In this document: positions 24,537-33,283 of the stretch, one piece after another
Layout of the letters: every line of letters begins with the position of its first letter
How positions within the stretch are numbered: position 1 is the first letter of the stretch
Assembly (NCBI RefSeq): GCF_004114535.1
Contig: NZ_LBJC01000005.1
Location: forward strand, 124,001-188,000
Reading direction: 5' to 3'
Length of the DNA stretch: 64,000 nucleotides
Source of the DNA: Bradyrhizobium nanningense
GTDB lineage: Bacteria > Pseudomonadota > Alphaproteobacteria > Rhizobiales > Xanthobacteraceae
Notes under the pieces: model-generated
Told to the model about the DNA's origin: nothing
Seen by the model: only the letters and a program-made list of their open reading frames with translations
Databases searched by the model: none
Program-made: the position numbers and the translations under genes

Positions 24537-25409
24537 TCACAGCTGCTTTTCGAAGAACAGGTCGGGATAGGGATCGTCGTTGTAGCGCGGGATCGCGCGC
24601 CAGCCCGTGCTGCGGTAGAGCTGGCCGGCCTCGGGCAGCGCGCTGTTGGTGTCGAGCCGCAGCAGCGAGATGCCGAGCTCGCGCGCGGCGCTCTCGGTCG
24701 CATCCATCAGCCGCCGGCCGAGCCGCAATCCGCGTGCGGAGGGAGCGACCCACAGACGCTTGACCTCGGCGTAGCCGCTCTCCGTTCCCTTCAAGCCGAC
24801 GCAGCCGATCGGCAGCGTGTCCGACATCGCGACGATGAAGGTGCCGCGCGGGCGGCGCATGTCCTTGGCGTCGGGGTCGCGCGACAGCGAGACGTCGAAG
24901 CCTTGGCTGAAGCGGCGGCCGAGCTCGGCATAATATTCGCCGAGGCAGTGGCGCGCTTCTTCGCTTCGAGGATCCATCTCGTCCAGCGCAACTCGCTCGC
25001 GCGTCAGGGTGGAGGCGATCAGGTCCATCGCCGCCAGCAGCGCCTCGCGTTGTGAATGCTGCGCGAGAAAGCCCTCGGCCTGCGCGTTCGACAGCGCCTC
25101 ATAAGCGGCGAACTCGCGCCGACCCGCACGCGTCAAGGTCGCGACACGGCAGCGCGCATCGTCTTCACGCGCGGCGGTCTCGATCAGCCCCTCGTCCTCG
25201 AGGCTGCGGAGCAGCCGGCTCATCAGCCCGGAATCGAGACCGAGATAGTCGCGGATCTCCGCCACGTCCGAGCGTCCATGTCCGATCGCATTGAGCACGC
25301 GCGCCGCGCCCAGCGGCCGGCCGCGGCCCAGAAAGGAGGTGTCGAGCGCGCCGACCGCCGAGGTGACGGCGCGGTTGAAGCGGCGAACGCGCGAGATCGG
25401 GTCCAGCAT
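24537..25409 (-). CDS. Bifunctional MarR-type regulator / GNAT acetyltransferase fusion
   Basis: The 290-residue protein has a MarR winged helix in its first 140 residues (VRRFNRAVTSAVGALDTSFL, AEIRDYLGLDSGLMSRLLRS as the recognition helix, ARCRVATLTRAGRREFAAYE as the wing) and a GNAT domain from about 145 onward. The GNAT part carries the acetyl-CoA loop RLWVAPSARGLRLGRRLMDA and ends with LPEAGQLYRSTGWRAIPRYN. This fused architecture is widespread in Proteobacteria. The substrate and effector are unknown. An inverted repeat lies immediately upstream of the start codon and is a strong candidate for autoregulation. Confidence 0.9.
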   Translation of the reverse strand: MLDPISRVRRFNRAVTSAVGALDTSFLGRGRPLGAARVLNAIGHGRSDVAEIRDYLGLDSGLMSRLLRSLEDEGLIETAAREDDARCRVATLTRAGRREFAAYEALSNAQAEGFLAQHSQREALLAAMDLIASTLTRERVALDEMDPRSEEARHCLGEYYAELGRRFSQGFDVSLSRDPDAKDMRRPRGTFIVAMSDTLPIGCVGLKGTESGYAEVKRLWVAPSARGLRLGRRLMDATESAARELGISLLRLDTNSALPEAGQLYRSTGWRAIPRYNDDPYPDLFFEKQL

Positions 25410-25413
25410 GATG

Positions 25414-25429
25414 TCTGACTTTAGTCAGA
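25414..25429. promoter_or_regulatory. Candidate MarR operator overlapping the leader of the MarR-GNAT gene
   Basis: TCTGACT (25414-25420) and AGTCAGA (25423-25429) are perfect 7-bp complements with a 2-base spacer. The element sits five bases upstream of the ATG at 25409 and covers the ribosome binding region, which would suit repression by the encoded MarR domain. Confidence 0.5.
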
Positions 25430-25479
25430 TATGCCGTTCTGTCAACGCGCGTGGCCGCGGCGTCGATTGGGGGAACCCG

Positions 25480-26421
25480 CTAGAAATGATGCACACCGAG
25501 CGCCGAGAACGCGCCATCGTGAAGTTCGTGGCCGTCGCTGGGTTGGCCGAGAAAGCCGAGATGCAGCGTCAGCGGCGGTAGCGCCGCCATCGGCACTGCG
25601 CCGGCGGTGTCGAGGCCGCCGATATCGACGGCGTGCGTCGTCGCGGCATCATGCGGCGTGGCGATCGGCGTGCTCACGATATCCGTGACCAGTGCACTGA
25701 ACAGGTCGGGGGAGGCCGCATCATGGGCGCTGCCATCGACGGAATGCAGCAAGCCGCCGACAAGGCCGGTGACGCTGTCGGTGACTTGTCCGATCGTTTC
25801 GGTGATGGTGGATGTTAACTGACTGACAGTGGTGCTCAGGCTGTCGAGCGTATGCGAGATCGCCGACAGCGAGGTGTCGACGAGGTTCGTGATCGTGCTG
25901 CCGAGCTCATGCAGGGACGAGGCTGGATCAATGGGCGTGGATGTCGCGAGATCGGTGTGAGTGGCGTTGGCGCCGGCTCCCGAAAGATGATCGGAGGCAA
26001 CGGCGGTGGGCGTCACGATGTGACTGGCAGGTGAAACGGACGCGCTGACCGGGCTGTCCGTCATCGCGGCGAGGCCGGTGTTTTCGTCGGCGTGCGCGAG
26101 GTCGCCACTCGTCCGATCCGCGTGAAGCGCCGTCGCGGTCTCCTCCGTCGGGGCCGCGCCGGCATCGGCGTGCCGATCGTCGGGGGCGGTCTGATGCTCA
26201 GCAGGCATCGCTTCCGCAGGCGTCGGATCAGCGGCGTGTACCGGCATGGACGGCAAATCCGCGGGTGCCGGCTGCGCATCGCCGCCATGATGCCCGGCGC
26301 CTTCGGCCTCCTTCAGGAAGGCGACCAGGGCGGTCATGAACGCAACCGTCTCTTCCGTCGTGATGTTGCGGGCCGTCTCCGCCTTCTCGGCGCGACGGCT
26401 GTTCCGCTCGGATGCAGACAT
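25480..26421 (-). CDS. Candidate type I secretion cargo, Ala/Thr/Ser/His-rich, non-RTX
   Basis: The 313-residue protein has no cysteine, no signal peptide and no GGxGxDxUx repeats. It opens with a short charged segment and an amphipathic helix (TEETVAFMTALVAFLKEAEG), then a long low-complexity acidic region rich in Ala, Pro, Thr and His. A middle stretch (about 165-225) has hydrophobic positions every three or four residues among Ser and Thr (TITNLVDTSLSAISHTLDSL), which suggests a coiled coil or a helical filament. It ends with HDGAFSALGVHHF, a hydrophobic, uncharged C-terminus as expected for a T1SS signal. It starts 15 bases after the HlyD-like gene in the same operon. Family unknown; role as secreted product is inferred. 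Confidence 0.65.
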   Translation of the reverse strand: MSASERNSRRAEKAETARNITTEETVAFMTALVAFLKEAEGAGHHGGDAQPAPADLPSMPVHAADPTPAEAMPAEHQTAPDDRHADAGAAPTEETATALHADRTSGDLAHADENTGLAAMTDSPVSASVSPASHIVTPTAVASDHLSGAGANATHTDLATSTPIDPASSLHELGSTITNLVDTSLSAISHTLDSLSTTVSQLTSTITETIGQVTDSVTGLVGGLLHSVDGSAHDAASPDLFSALVTDIVSTPIATPHDAATTHAVDIGGLDTAGAVPMAALPPLTLHLGFLGQPSDGHELHDGAFSALGVHHF

Positions 26422-26436
26422 CGGCCTTGCTCCTCG

Positions 26437-27756
26437 TCAGCGTTCGCGGAAGGCACGGGTCAGCTCGTCACGGAGCGGACCAAACAGATATTCGAACAGC
26501 GTGCGCGGGCGTGTCGGTACGATCACCTCGGCCGGCATGCCCGACTGCAATTCGATGCGAGACTTCTTCACGTCCTCCGGCTCAAGCGAGACCTCGACGG
26601 CGTAATAGCCGGGGCCGCTGGTCTTTTCGTTGGTGACGCGGTCGGCCGACACCGTCCGCACGGTGCCGTAGAGGCGGGGACGTTCGACATAGTTGACGCC
26701 GGTCAGCCGGATCTCGGCGCGGCGGCCGACCGTGACATCGTTGATGTCGGACAGTTTCAATTGGGCATCCACGATTAGCGGATTGTCCGACGGCACGATG
26801 TCCATGAGTTTTGCGCCGGGCTGAATCACCCCGCCTTCGGTGAAGACGTCGAGCCCGACCACCGAGCCGGTGGCGGGCGCGCGGATCTGGGTGCGGGTCA
26901 CCACGTCGGTTGCGGCGTCGACTTTTGGGGCGAGTTCTGCGAGCTTGTTCTCGGTGGAACGGAGCTGGTCGGTGATCTCGCTCATGCGGGCGCGCTCGGC
27001 CTTGGCGATCTCGGACTCGTTCTGCGCGATCTGCTGCTGCATGCCGGCGATGGTGGCACGCTGCGCGCCGATGTCGGCCTGCAGCTTGGCATCCTCGCGC
27101 TGCAAGGCCAGGATCCGGGTCTTGGGCGTGTAGCCCTGTTCGTAGAGGTGCTGCGCACCGTTCATCTCGTCCGACAGCAATTCGCGCTGCTTTTCGGTGC
27201 CGGTCAGCTGTGCCTGGGTGCCGCCGATCTGGGCGGTCAGCTCGGCAATCTTGCCCTTGAGCACGGCGGTCTCGGCCTCGAACTGATGCTTGCGCGCGGC
27301 CATCATCGCGATCTCGTTCGCCATCGCCTGACGCAGCGCGGGCTTGGCGTCGTTCGGATCGACGCCGAAGTCGGGTGCTGCGCGGCCGTCACGCTCGGCC
27401 ATCAGCCGCGCTTGCGCGGCGCGCGATGCATCGCGGTCGGCAACCAGCACGTCCAGCTTGGCGCGGGGGTCGCTATCGTCGAGTACGAGCAGAAGTTGTC
27501 CCTTCTCGACGTGCGCGCCGTCGCGGATCAGAAGCTGGCGGATCACCCCGCCATAGGGATGCTGCACGTTTTGGCGCCGCCCCTCGACCTGGAGATTGCC
27601 GCTGGCGATCGCCGCGCCCGAGATCGGAGCGAGTGTGCCCCACAGCGTCATGGCCGAAGCAAATGCTCCGACCACGATCGCGCCCACCAGGGCGGGCCGC
27701 CCCGGCCGCGCGTAATAGGCGCGTTCGCGATCGGCGATATAAGTTGCGGTGCTCAT
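26437..27756 (-). CDS. HlyD/PrtE-type membrane fusion protein of a type I secretion system
   Basis: The 439-residue protein has a short cytoplasmic N-terminus, one membrane helix (ALVGAIVVGAFASAMTLWGT), a lipoyl-like half motif (VQHPYGGVIRQLLIRDGAHV with the EKGQLLLVLD continuation), a long coiled coil (roughly 95-290) and a beta-barrel C-terminal part (ATGSVVGLDVFTEGGVIQPG). It ends with GMPAEVIVPTRPRTLFEYLF, characteristic of the PrtE/HlyD family. It bridges the inner-membrane ABC exporter to an outer-membrane TolC, which is not encoded in the window. Its ATG overlaps the ABC gene stop in ATGA, so they are coupled. Confidence 0.92.
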   Translation of the reverse strand: MSTATYIADRERAYYARPGRPALVGAIVVGAFASAMTLWGTLAPISGAAIASGNLQVEGRRQNVQHPYGGVIRQLLIRDGAHVEKGQLLLVLDDSDPRAKLDVLVADRDASRAAQARLMAERDGRAAPDFGVDPNDAKPALRQAMANEIAMMAARKHQFEAETAVLKGKIAELTAQIGGTQAQLTGTEKQRELLSDEMNGAQHLYEQGYTPKTRILALQREDAKLQADIGAQRATIAGMQQQIAQNESEIAKAERARMSEITDQLRSTENKLAELAPKVDAATDVVTRTQIRAPATGSVVGLDVFTEGGVIQPGAKLMDIVPSDNPLIVDAQLKLSDINDVTVGRRAEIRLTGVNYVERPRLYGTVRTVSADRVTNEKTSGPGYYAVEVSLEPEDVKKSRIELQSGMPAEVIVPTRPRTLFEYLFGPLRDELTRAFRER

Positions 27757-29495
27757 GACGCAGCCGTCCGAGCGGCCGCCTGCTGCTGCAGGGCCTGATA
27801 GACTTCGCCGGGCGGTCCGAGCATGTCGAGCATGCCGCTGCGCAGCACCATCATGATGTCGACGATGTCGAGGATCGTGGTGCGGTGGGTGATGACGATG
27901 ACGGCCGCGCCGTCGGCCTTGGCCTGGAGCAGGGCGTCCTTCAGCGCCTCCTCGCCGGGACCATCGAGATTGGCATTGGGCTCGTCCAGCACCAGCAGCG
28001 GAGGACGGCCGAGCAGGGCGCGCGCGAGGCCGAGCCGCTGGCGCTGACCGCCGGATAGTCCAACGCCGCCGACGCCGAGCCGTGTGTCGTACTGTCGGGG
28101 CAGGTCGAGCACCATGTCGTGAATGCCGGCGCGGATCGCAGCATCGATGATCTCGTCGGTCGAGGCGTCCCCGAACCGCGCGATGTTCTCGCGTACGGTG
28201 CCGGCGAACAGGCCGACGTCCTGCGGCAGATAGCCGACATGGCGGCCGAATTCGAGGGGATCCCAGTGATTGTAGTCGAGCCCGCCGAAGCGCAGCCGCC
28301 CCGCGGCGGGTGCCATCGCGCCGACCAGCAGGCGCGCCAGCGTGCTCTTTCCGGACCCGCTGGGGCCGACGATGCCGAGTGCTTGTCCGCCGGCGAGTTC
28401 GAAGGACAGACCTTTCAGCACCGGCTCTTGCCGCGACGGCAGTTCGCAGACGAGATCCCGCACCTCGACGGTGTTGCGCTGCTTCGGCACGATGGTCTGC
28501 GGCGTGGTGAGATCAATGGTGGCGAGGAGGTCGCGCACCTGCGTGTAGGCATCGCGCGCGCCGATGAACTGCTTCCAGGTGCCGACCGCCTGCTCGACCG
28601 GGACCAGCGCGCGGCCCATGACGATGCTCGCGGCGAATATGGTTGCAGGCGTAATGGCATGGTCGATGGCGAGCCAGGCACCTGCACCGAGCATGAGCGA
28701 CTGCAGCAGCAGGCGAAAGAAACGGATCGACGAGGTCATCACCGCATTCTTGTCGCTGGCGATGGCCTGCTGCACCAGCATCGCGGAGCGCTGGCTCTGC
28801 CAGTTGCGTTCGACCGCCGGCTGCATGCCCATGGCGCGGATCACGTCGGCGTGGCGCAGCACATTCTCGGTGAAGACGTAGGACTGGTTGCCAGATGCCT
28901 CGGCCTGCTTCATCGGATTGCGGGTCAGGACCTCGTTCACGCCGGCGAGCCCCAGCAGCAACAGCGCGCCGATGCCGGCGACGAGGCCGAGCAGGGGATG
29001 GATGAAGAACAGCAGCAGCAGGTAGATCGGAATCCAGGGAAGATCGAACGCGAAATAGATGCCGGGGCCGGTTATGAAGGTGCGGAACTGGTCGAGATCG
29101 CGCAGTTGCTGGGCGCCCCGCGAGGCACCGCGCTCAGCCGAGCGCACCACCAGCGCTTCGAACACGCGCGTCGACAGCTCCATGTCCAGCCGGATGCCGC
29201 AGCGGATCAGGATCCAGGCGCGTACGGCGTCGAGCCCGGCCATGGTTAGAAGCGCGATGGCGAGGATCAGTGTGAGAAGGACGAGTGTGGAGATGTTCTC
29301 GTTGAGCAGGACGCGGTTGTAGACCTGCATCAGATAGAGCGGCGAAGAGAGATAGAGCAGATTGATCACGCTCGAGAACAATCCGGCCCAGAGAAAGTGC
29401 GGCCAGAGGTTTTGGAGCGCCTCGCGCAAATCGTCGCCGCGACGATACGACGGCTCTGCCGCCTCGCCCGCGACCGTCGAAAGCGCTGCCGCCAT
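27753..29495 (-). CDS. Type I secretion ABC transporter (PrtD/LapB-like permease-ATPase)
   Basis: The 580-residue protein fuses six membrane helices to an ATPase. The N-terminal part includes NLLYLSSPLYLMQVYNRVLL and FDLPWIPIYLLLLFFIHPLL, which are characteristic of PrtD-type exporters without a C39 peptidase domain. The ATPase has Walker A GPSGSGKST, the signature LSGGQRQRLG, Walker B LLVLDEPNANLD and the switch His in ITHRTT. The ATG at 29495 is preferred because AAGGAC precedes it and because the frame upstream is Arg/Pro-rich. It transports cargo with C-terminal uncleaved signals. It is preceded by a small Gly/Ala-rich gene and followed by HlyD and a 313-residue protein, all on one strand. 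Confidence 0.93.
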   Translation of the reverse strand: MAAALSTVAGEAAEPSYRRGDDLREALQNLWPHFLWAGLFSSVINLLYLSSPLYLMQVYNRVLLNENISTLVLLTLILAIALLTMAGLDAVRAWILIRCGIRLDMELSTRVFEALVVRSAERGASRGAQQLRDLDQFRTFITGPGIYFAFDLPWIPIYLLLLFFIHPLLGLVAGIGALLLLGLAGVNEVLTRNPMKQAEASGNQSYVFTENVLRHADVIRAMGMQPAVERNWQSQRSAMLVQQAIASDKNAVMTSSIRFFRLLLQSLMLGAGAWLAIDHAITPATIFAASIVMGRALVPVEQAVGTWKQFIGARDAYTQVRDLLATIDLTTPQTIVPKQRNTVEVRDLVCELPSRQEPVLKGLSFELAGGQALGIVGPSGSGKSTLARLLVGAMAPAAGRLRFGGLDYNHWDPLEFGRHVGYLPQDVGLFAGTVRENIARFGDASTDEIIDAAIRAGIHDMVLDLPRQYDTRLGVGGVGLSGGQRQRLGLARALLGRPPLLVLDEPNANLDGPGEEALKDALLQAKADGAAVIVITHRTTILDIVDIMMVLRSGMLDMLGPPGEVYQALQQQAAARTAAS

Positions 29496-29608
29496 CTTAG
29501 ATGTCCTTAAAGGGTGAAACGTATCTGTGTCCGGACGCTGGCGGCTCACGCGCAGCTTGGCGTGGGGCCGAAGCCCCACGCCGTCTATCGTTCGTCAGGG
29601 AACTGCGA

Positions 29609-29911
29609 TCAAACGAGTCCGTGGAGGAGGCCACCGACGTCGAGGTGTCCGACGTCTGCGCTGAGTCCGATCGCGGTCGGTGCGGAGACCGAGGCGTCGA
29701 TGCCACCGGTTCCCGCAAGGCCTGACGCGGAGACGTCGATGCTGGGATTGGTCTCGATCAATGCCCCGACATCGAGCGTGTGCGACAGGTCGACCGAGCC
29801 GCTGGCGCCGGCCGTTGCACTTCCACCTGCATCGGCGACGCCTGACAGCGTACCCGTTGCTGTTCCAAGCAGGCCATCGACCGTGCCGAGCAGGTTTCCG
29901 AGAAGAGCCAT
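29609..29911 (-). CDS. Small candidate T1SS cargo, Gly/Ala/Ser-rich, no Lys, Arg or Cys
   Basis: The ATG at 29911 has an excellent ribosome site (AAAGGAG, six bases away) and gives 100 residues. The sequence starts MALLGNLLGTVDGLLGTATG and continues with alternating Gly, Ala, Ser, Thr, Leu and Val; it contains no Lys, Arg or Cys, so it is acidic. It ends VGHLDVGGLLHGLV, a hydrophobic uncharged tail. There is no leader. It is the first gene before the ABC exporter, 113 bases upstream. I do not recognise the family. The composition and position suggest secretion by the adjacent type I system, perhaps as a surface filament or matrix component. Confidence 0.65.
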   Translation of the reverse strand: MALLGNLLGTVDGLLGTATGTLSGVADAGGSATAGASGSVDLSHTLDVGALIETNPSIDVSASGLAGTGGIDASVSAPTAIGLSADVGHLDVGGLLHGLV

Positions 29912-30359
29912 GTGAACTCCTTTGGTTGGCAGTTGAGATCGCGACAGAATAGCCGCTGCCCATGAATCCCCTGCGGCGCGGAAGGTTGCGGACTCATATG
30001 CGGCCATTTGGTGCTGATTTGTTGGGCGAGGAACTTGATGCGGGAAGGGCAGCGGGCCTGAATCGCATGGGCGTGTGCTTCAGACGCTGTCGCGAACACC
30101 GTCACCCTGAGGTGCTCGTCTGGCGGCGCAAACGCGCCGCGAGGCGGGCCTCGAAGGGGGCGGCGGCCCGGCTCTGTCTCCGGCCGTTCATCCTTCGAGC
30201 CTCTGGACGCGATGCATTCGCATCGCATCCCTCGCGCCTCAGGATGACGGACAGAAGATTGCGCCCGGACCACGCTGCATTGTGAGTTGTGCCGGGTCGA
30301 TGGACGGCTACGATGCGGCGGCTCCCGGCGTGCGGGATGCGCAACGGGCGGGAGATGAC
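29912..30359. other. Intergenic region between the T1SS operon and the TPP enzyme gene
   Basis: These 448 bases contain the divergent promoters and two repeat elements at 30101-30250. The short frames have repeat-derived or Arg-rich translations and are not supported as genes. Confidence 0.6.
30101..30250. repeat. CATCCTGAGG repeat family, two diverged copies
   Basis: GTCACCCTGAGGTGC to CCTCGAAGGGGGC forms a first element at 30101-30160, and CATCCTTCGAGCC to CGCCTCAGGATGACGG a second at 30188-30250. They are imperfect relatives of the elements at 21486, 21574 and 49538, again in opposite orientations. Confidence 0.7.
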
Positions 30360-32024
30360 ATGAGCGGGCAGGAGCGCAAGGTGAAGGGATCGGATCTGTT
30401 TGTCGCCGCGCTTGAGAATGAGGGTGTCGATCGCATCTTCGGCGTCCCCGGCGAGGAAAATCTCGATGTGGTGGAATCGCTCCGCACGTCCAAGATCGAG
30501 TTGGTCCTGACCCGCCACGAGCAGGCCGCCGCCTTCATGGCCGCCACCCATGGCCGGCTGACCGGCAAGCCCGGTGTTTGCCTGTCGACGCTCGGCCCCG
30601 GTGCGCTCAACCTGTCCACCGGTGCGGCCTATGCGCATCTAGGCGCGATGCCGATGATCCTGATCACTGGCCAGAAGCCGATCATGAGCAGCCGGCAAGC
30701 GCGCTTTCAGATCGTCGACGTGGTCGCGACCATGAAGCCGCTGACGAAGCTGTCGCGGCAGATCGTCAGCGCCTCCAGCATTCCGACCGTGGTGCGCGAC
30801 GCTTTTCGCGTGGCGATGGAGGAGCGGCCCGGACCGGTACATCTCGAGCTGCCCGAGGACATCGCCGGCGACGAGGTGCCTGCCGTCCCCGTGATCCCCG
30901 TCCATCCGATCGAGATTCCCGTCGCCCATCGCGCCGCGCTCGACCGTGCGGCCGAGATGATTTTAGCCGCCAAGCGCCCGCTGGTGATGATGGGCGCGGC
31001 AACCAGCCGGCCGCGATCGACCCACGGCATCGCCAGCTTCGTGCGGCGCACCGGCATTCCCTTCTTCACGACGCAAATGGGCAAGGGCACCGTGCCCGGC
31101 GGCACCAATCTCTACATGGGCACCGCCGCGCTGTCCGAGCGCGACTATGTCCACGACGCCATCGACGCCGCCGACCTGATCGTCGCGATCGGTCACGACC
31201 CGATCGAGAAGCCGCCCTTCATCATGGGTCCGTCGGGGCCGAAGGTGATTCACGTCAGCTACACGTCGGCCAGCGTCGAGCAGGTCTACTTTCCGGACGC
31301 CGAGGTGGTCGGCGATGTCGGCCCGAGCCTGGAGCTGCTCGCCGGCCGGCTCGAAGGCAAGCTGCCGCAGGCTGCGGCGCTGCTGCCGCTACGCGAGGAA
31401 ATCCTAGGGCGCATCGCCGACCGCGCCACCGAGGCGCGCTGGCCGCCGACGCCGCAGCGGATCGTGCACGACATCCGCCAGGTAATCCCCGAGAACGGTA
31501 TCGTCGCGCTCGACAACGGCATGTACAAGATCTGGTTTGCGCGCAACTACCGGACCCGCGTTGCCAATACTCTCTTGCTCGACAATGCGCTGGCGACCAT
31601 GGGCGCCGGCCTGCCGTCGGCGATGATGGCCGCGATGCTCTATCCCGACCGCCGCGTGCTCGCGGTCGCCGGCGACGGTGGCTTCATGATGAACAGCCAG
31701 GAGATGGAGACCGCCGTCCGCCTCAAGCTCAATCTGGTCGTGCTGGTGCTGGAGGACAACGCCTACGGCATGATCCGCTGGAAGCAGGCCGTCGATCATT
31801 TTGCCGATTACGGCATGACCTTCGGCAACCCGGACTTTGCACTTTACGCCAAGGCTTACGGTGCCAAGGGCCATCGGATCGAGAGCATCGATAGTTTTGG
31901 TCCGACGCTCGACGCTGCTTTCAAGGAAGGCGGCGTGCATCTGGTCTCGATCCCGATCGATTATTCGGAGAATGTGCGGGTGCTCGTGGACGAGTTGCGG
32001 GCGCATGAGAAGGCGAAGGCGTGA
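30360..32024 (+). CDS. Thiamine diphosphate-dependent enzyme, acetolactate synthase large-subunit family
   Basis: The 554-residue protein has the three domains of POX/AHAS enzymes. The N-terminal PYR domain contains VDRIFGVPGEENLDVVESLR and LTRHEQAAAFMAATHGRLTG, where Glu54 activates the cofactor. The middle domain follows, and the C-terminal PP domain has the ThDP motif from GDGGFMMN (438) to LEDNAYGMI. It was probably annotated in relatives as acetolactate synthase; no small regulatory subunit (IlvH) is adjacent and the housekeeping ilvBH pair is not in the window, so a catabolic or a different 2-oxo acid activity is possible. The ATG at 30360 follows GGGAGATG. An in-frame ATG at 30282 lacks a ribosome site. 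Confidence 0.88.
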   Translation: MSGQERKVKGSDLFVAALENEGVDRIFGVPGEENLDVVESLRTSKIELVLTRHEQAAAFMAATHGRLTGKPGVCLSTLGPGALNLSTGAAYAHLGAMPMILITGQKPIMSSRQARFQIVDVVATMKPLTKLSRQIVSASSIPTVVRDAFRVAMEERPGPVHLELPEDIAGDEVPAVPVIPVHPIEIPVAHRAALDRAAEMILAAKRPLVMMGAATSRPRSTHGIASFVRRTGIPFFTTQMGKGTVPGGTNLYMGTAALSERDYVHDAIDAADLIVAIGHDPIEKPPFIMGPSGPKVIHVSYTSASVEQVYFPDAEVVGDVGPSLELLAGRLEGKLPQAAALLPLREEILGRIADRATEARWPPTPQRIVHDIRQVIPENGIVALDNGMYKIWFARNYRTRVANTLLLDNALATMGAGLPSAMMAAMLYPDRRVLAVAGDGGFMMNSQEMETAVRLKLNLVVLVLEDNAYGMIRWKQAVDHFADYGMTFGNPDFALYAKAYGAKGHRIESIDSFGPTLDAAFKEGGVHLVSIPIDYSENVRVLVDELRAHEKAKA

Positions 32025-32050
32025 GTTTGTTCGATGCTCTCACCACATCC

Positions 32051-32137
32051 GTCGTTGCGAGGAGCCCTTGCGACGAAGCAATCCAGACTGCTTCCGCGGA
32101 AAGATCCTGGATTGCTTCGCTGCGCTCACAATGACGG
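32051..32137. repeat. Intergenic repeat with GCAATCCAG...TGGATTGC arms
   Basis: GTCGTTGCGAGGAGCCC opens the element, AAGCAATCCAG and CTGGATTGCTTCGC are its inverted arms, and CGCTCACAATGACGG closes it. This is another repeat type that is dispersed in Bradyrhizobium genomes. It lies between the TPP enzyme and the Lin0512 gene. Confidence 0.8.
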
Positions 32138-32238
32138 AGCCTGCGGCGGACCTCTCGGTCCAATATGCCAACCGCACTTGTTTCGCGCGCGCTGATCGCC
32201 GACACTCCCTCATCTAACAACAAACAGGAATGAAAACT

Positions 32239-32586
32239 ATGACCCGCGTTCGTTGTGTCACCGAGATGGGCATGGGCGTCGACGTCCACGGCAGGGATGC
32301 GACCAAGGCGGCGAAGCGGGCGGTGTCGGATGCGATCCGGCATTCCAGCCTCGGCTTCTTCCGGATGATCGGCAAGACCGCGAACGACATGTTCGTCGAC
32401 GTCACGATCGGCGTGCCCAACCCCGAGGCGGTGGACAAGGAAGCCGTCGCCAAGGAGCTGCCTTACGGCACCGTGACCGTCACCGCGGTCAAGGGCGGGC
32501 TGGAGATTCCCTCGGCCACGGAAGTGGCCAATGACCCCATCCTCATTGCCAACGCTGCCGTCATCGTCAGCTTCGACAAGGACTAG
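32239..32586 (+). CDS. Lin0512 family protein
   Basis: The 115-residue protein starts at the second ATG (32239), nine bases after AGGA; the first ATG at 32230 is too close to that site. The sequence is highly patterned: VTEMGMGVDVHGRDATKAAK, RAVSDAIRHSSLGFF and VDVTIGVPNPEAVDKEAVAK match the Lin0512 family of small conserved proteins. No function is established for the family. It contains a repeated alpha/beta motif and no leader. Four bases after its stop a GNAT acetyltransferase begins, and the two are probably cotranscribed. Confidence 0.85.
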   Translation: MTRVRCVTEMGMGVDVHGRDATKAAKRAVSDAIRHSSLGFFRMIGKTANDMFVDVTIGVPNPEAVDKEAVAKELPYGTVTVTAVKGGLEIPSATEVANDPILIANAAVIVSFDKD

Positions 32587-32590
32587 ACCG

Positions 32591-33283
32591 GTGTCCGACA
32601 ACAATGAGGCGCTGCTGGATCGTCCGATCTGGAGCGCGCTGACGACCAGCCAGAAGCATCTGGCCGAAGGCGGTCCGCGGGCACTGCGCTATCCCATCGA
32701 CATGACGCCGTTTGCCGACATGGTCGACATGTCCGCGGCGAGCTTTGCTGCGCTCCGCGATCTCCTGTCGGGGTCGCAGGTCGCCGCGCTGTTCACGCCG
32801 GAGCCGGTCGACATGCCCACCGGCTTCAAGGTCGTGCTGGCCGAGACAGGTGAGCAGATGATCGGCTCGCCCGCCGATAGTCCGCTGCGCGACGCCGAGA
32901 TCGTCACGCTCGGTGCCGCCGACGTTCCCGCGATGATGGCGCTGACGGAGCTGACCAAGCCCGGGCCGTTCGCGCTGCGTACGCACGAGCTCGGCACGTT
33001 CCTCGGCATCCGCGCCAATGGCGAACTGGTCGCGATGACGGGCGAGCGGATGAAGCCGGGAAAGTTTGTCGAGATGACGGCGGTCTGCGTGCATCCCGAC
33101 TATCGCGGGCGCGGCTATGCGCAGGCGCTGCTCGCGGCGGTCGCGCGACGGATCGAGGCCCGCGGCGAAATCCCGTTCCTGCACGTGTTTTCGAACAACA
33201 CCTCTGCGATCGCGCTTTACGAGCGGCAGGGCATGCGGATCCGGCGTCGGCTGTACGTGACGGCGTTCATGAGGGAAGGATAG
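32591..33283 (+). CDS. GNAT family acetyltransferase (FR47-like)
   Basis: The GTG at 32591, four bases after the Lin0512 stop, gives 230 residues. The GNAT fold appears in the second half: GTFLGIRANGELVAMTGERM is the central beta pair and TAVCVHPDYRGRGYAQALLA the acetyl-CoA binding loop. FLHVFSNNTSAIALYERQGM and RIRRRLYVTAFM complete it. The N-terminal half (LDRPIWSALTTSQKHLAEGG) is a partially duplicated substrate domain typical of FR47-like proteins. The substrate is unknown. The short gap to the preceding gene indicates an operon; a 12-bp palindrome directly after the stop may end it. Confidence 0.85.
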   Translation: MSDNNEALLDRPIWSALTTSQKHLAEGGPRALRYPIDMTPFADMVDMSAASFAALRDLLSGSQVAALFTPEPVDMPTGFKVVLAETGEQMIGSPADSPLRDAEIVTLGAADVPAMMALTELTKPGPFALRTHELGTFLGIRANGELVAMTGERMKPGKFVEMTAVCVHPDYRGRGYAQALLAAVARRIEARGEIPFLHVFSNNTSAIALYERQGMRIRRRLYVTAFMREG

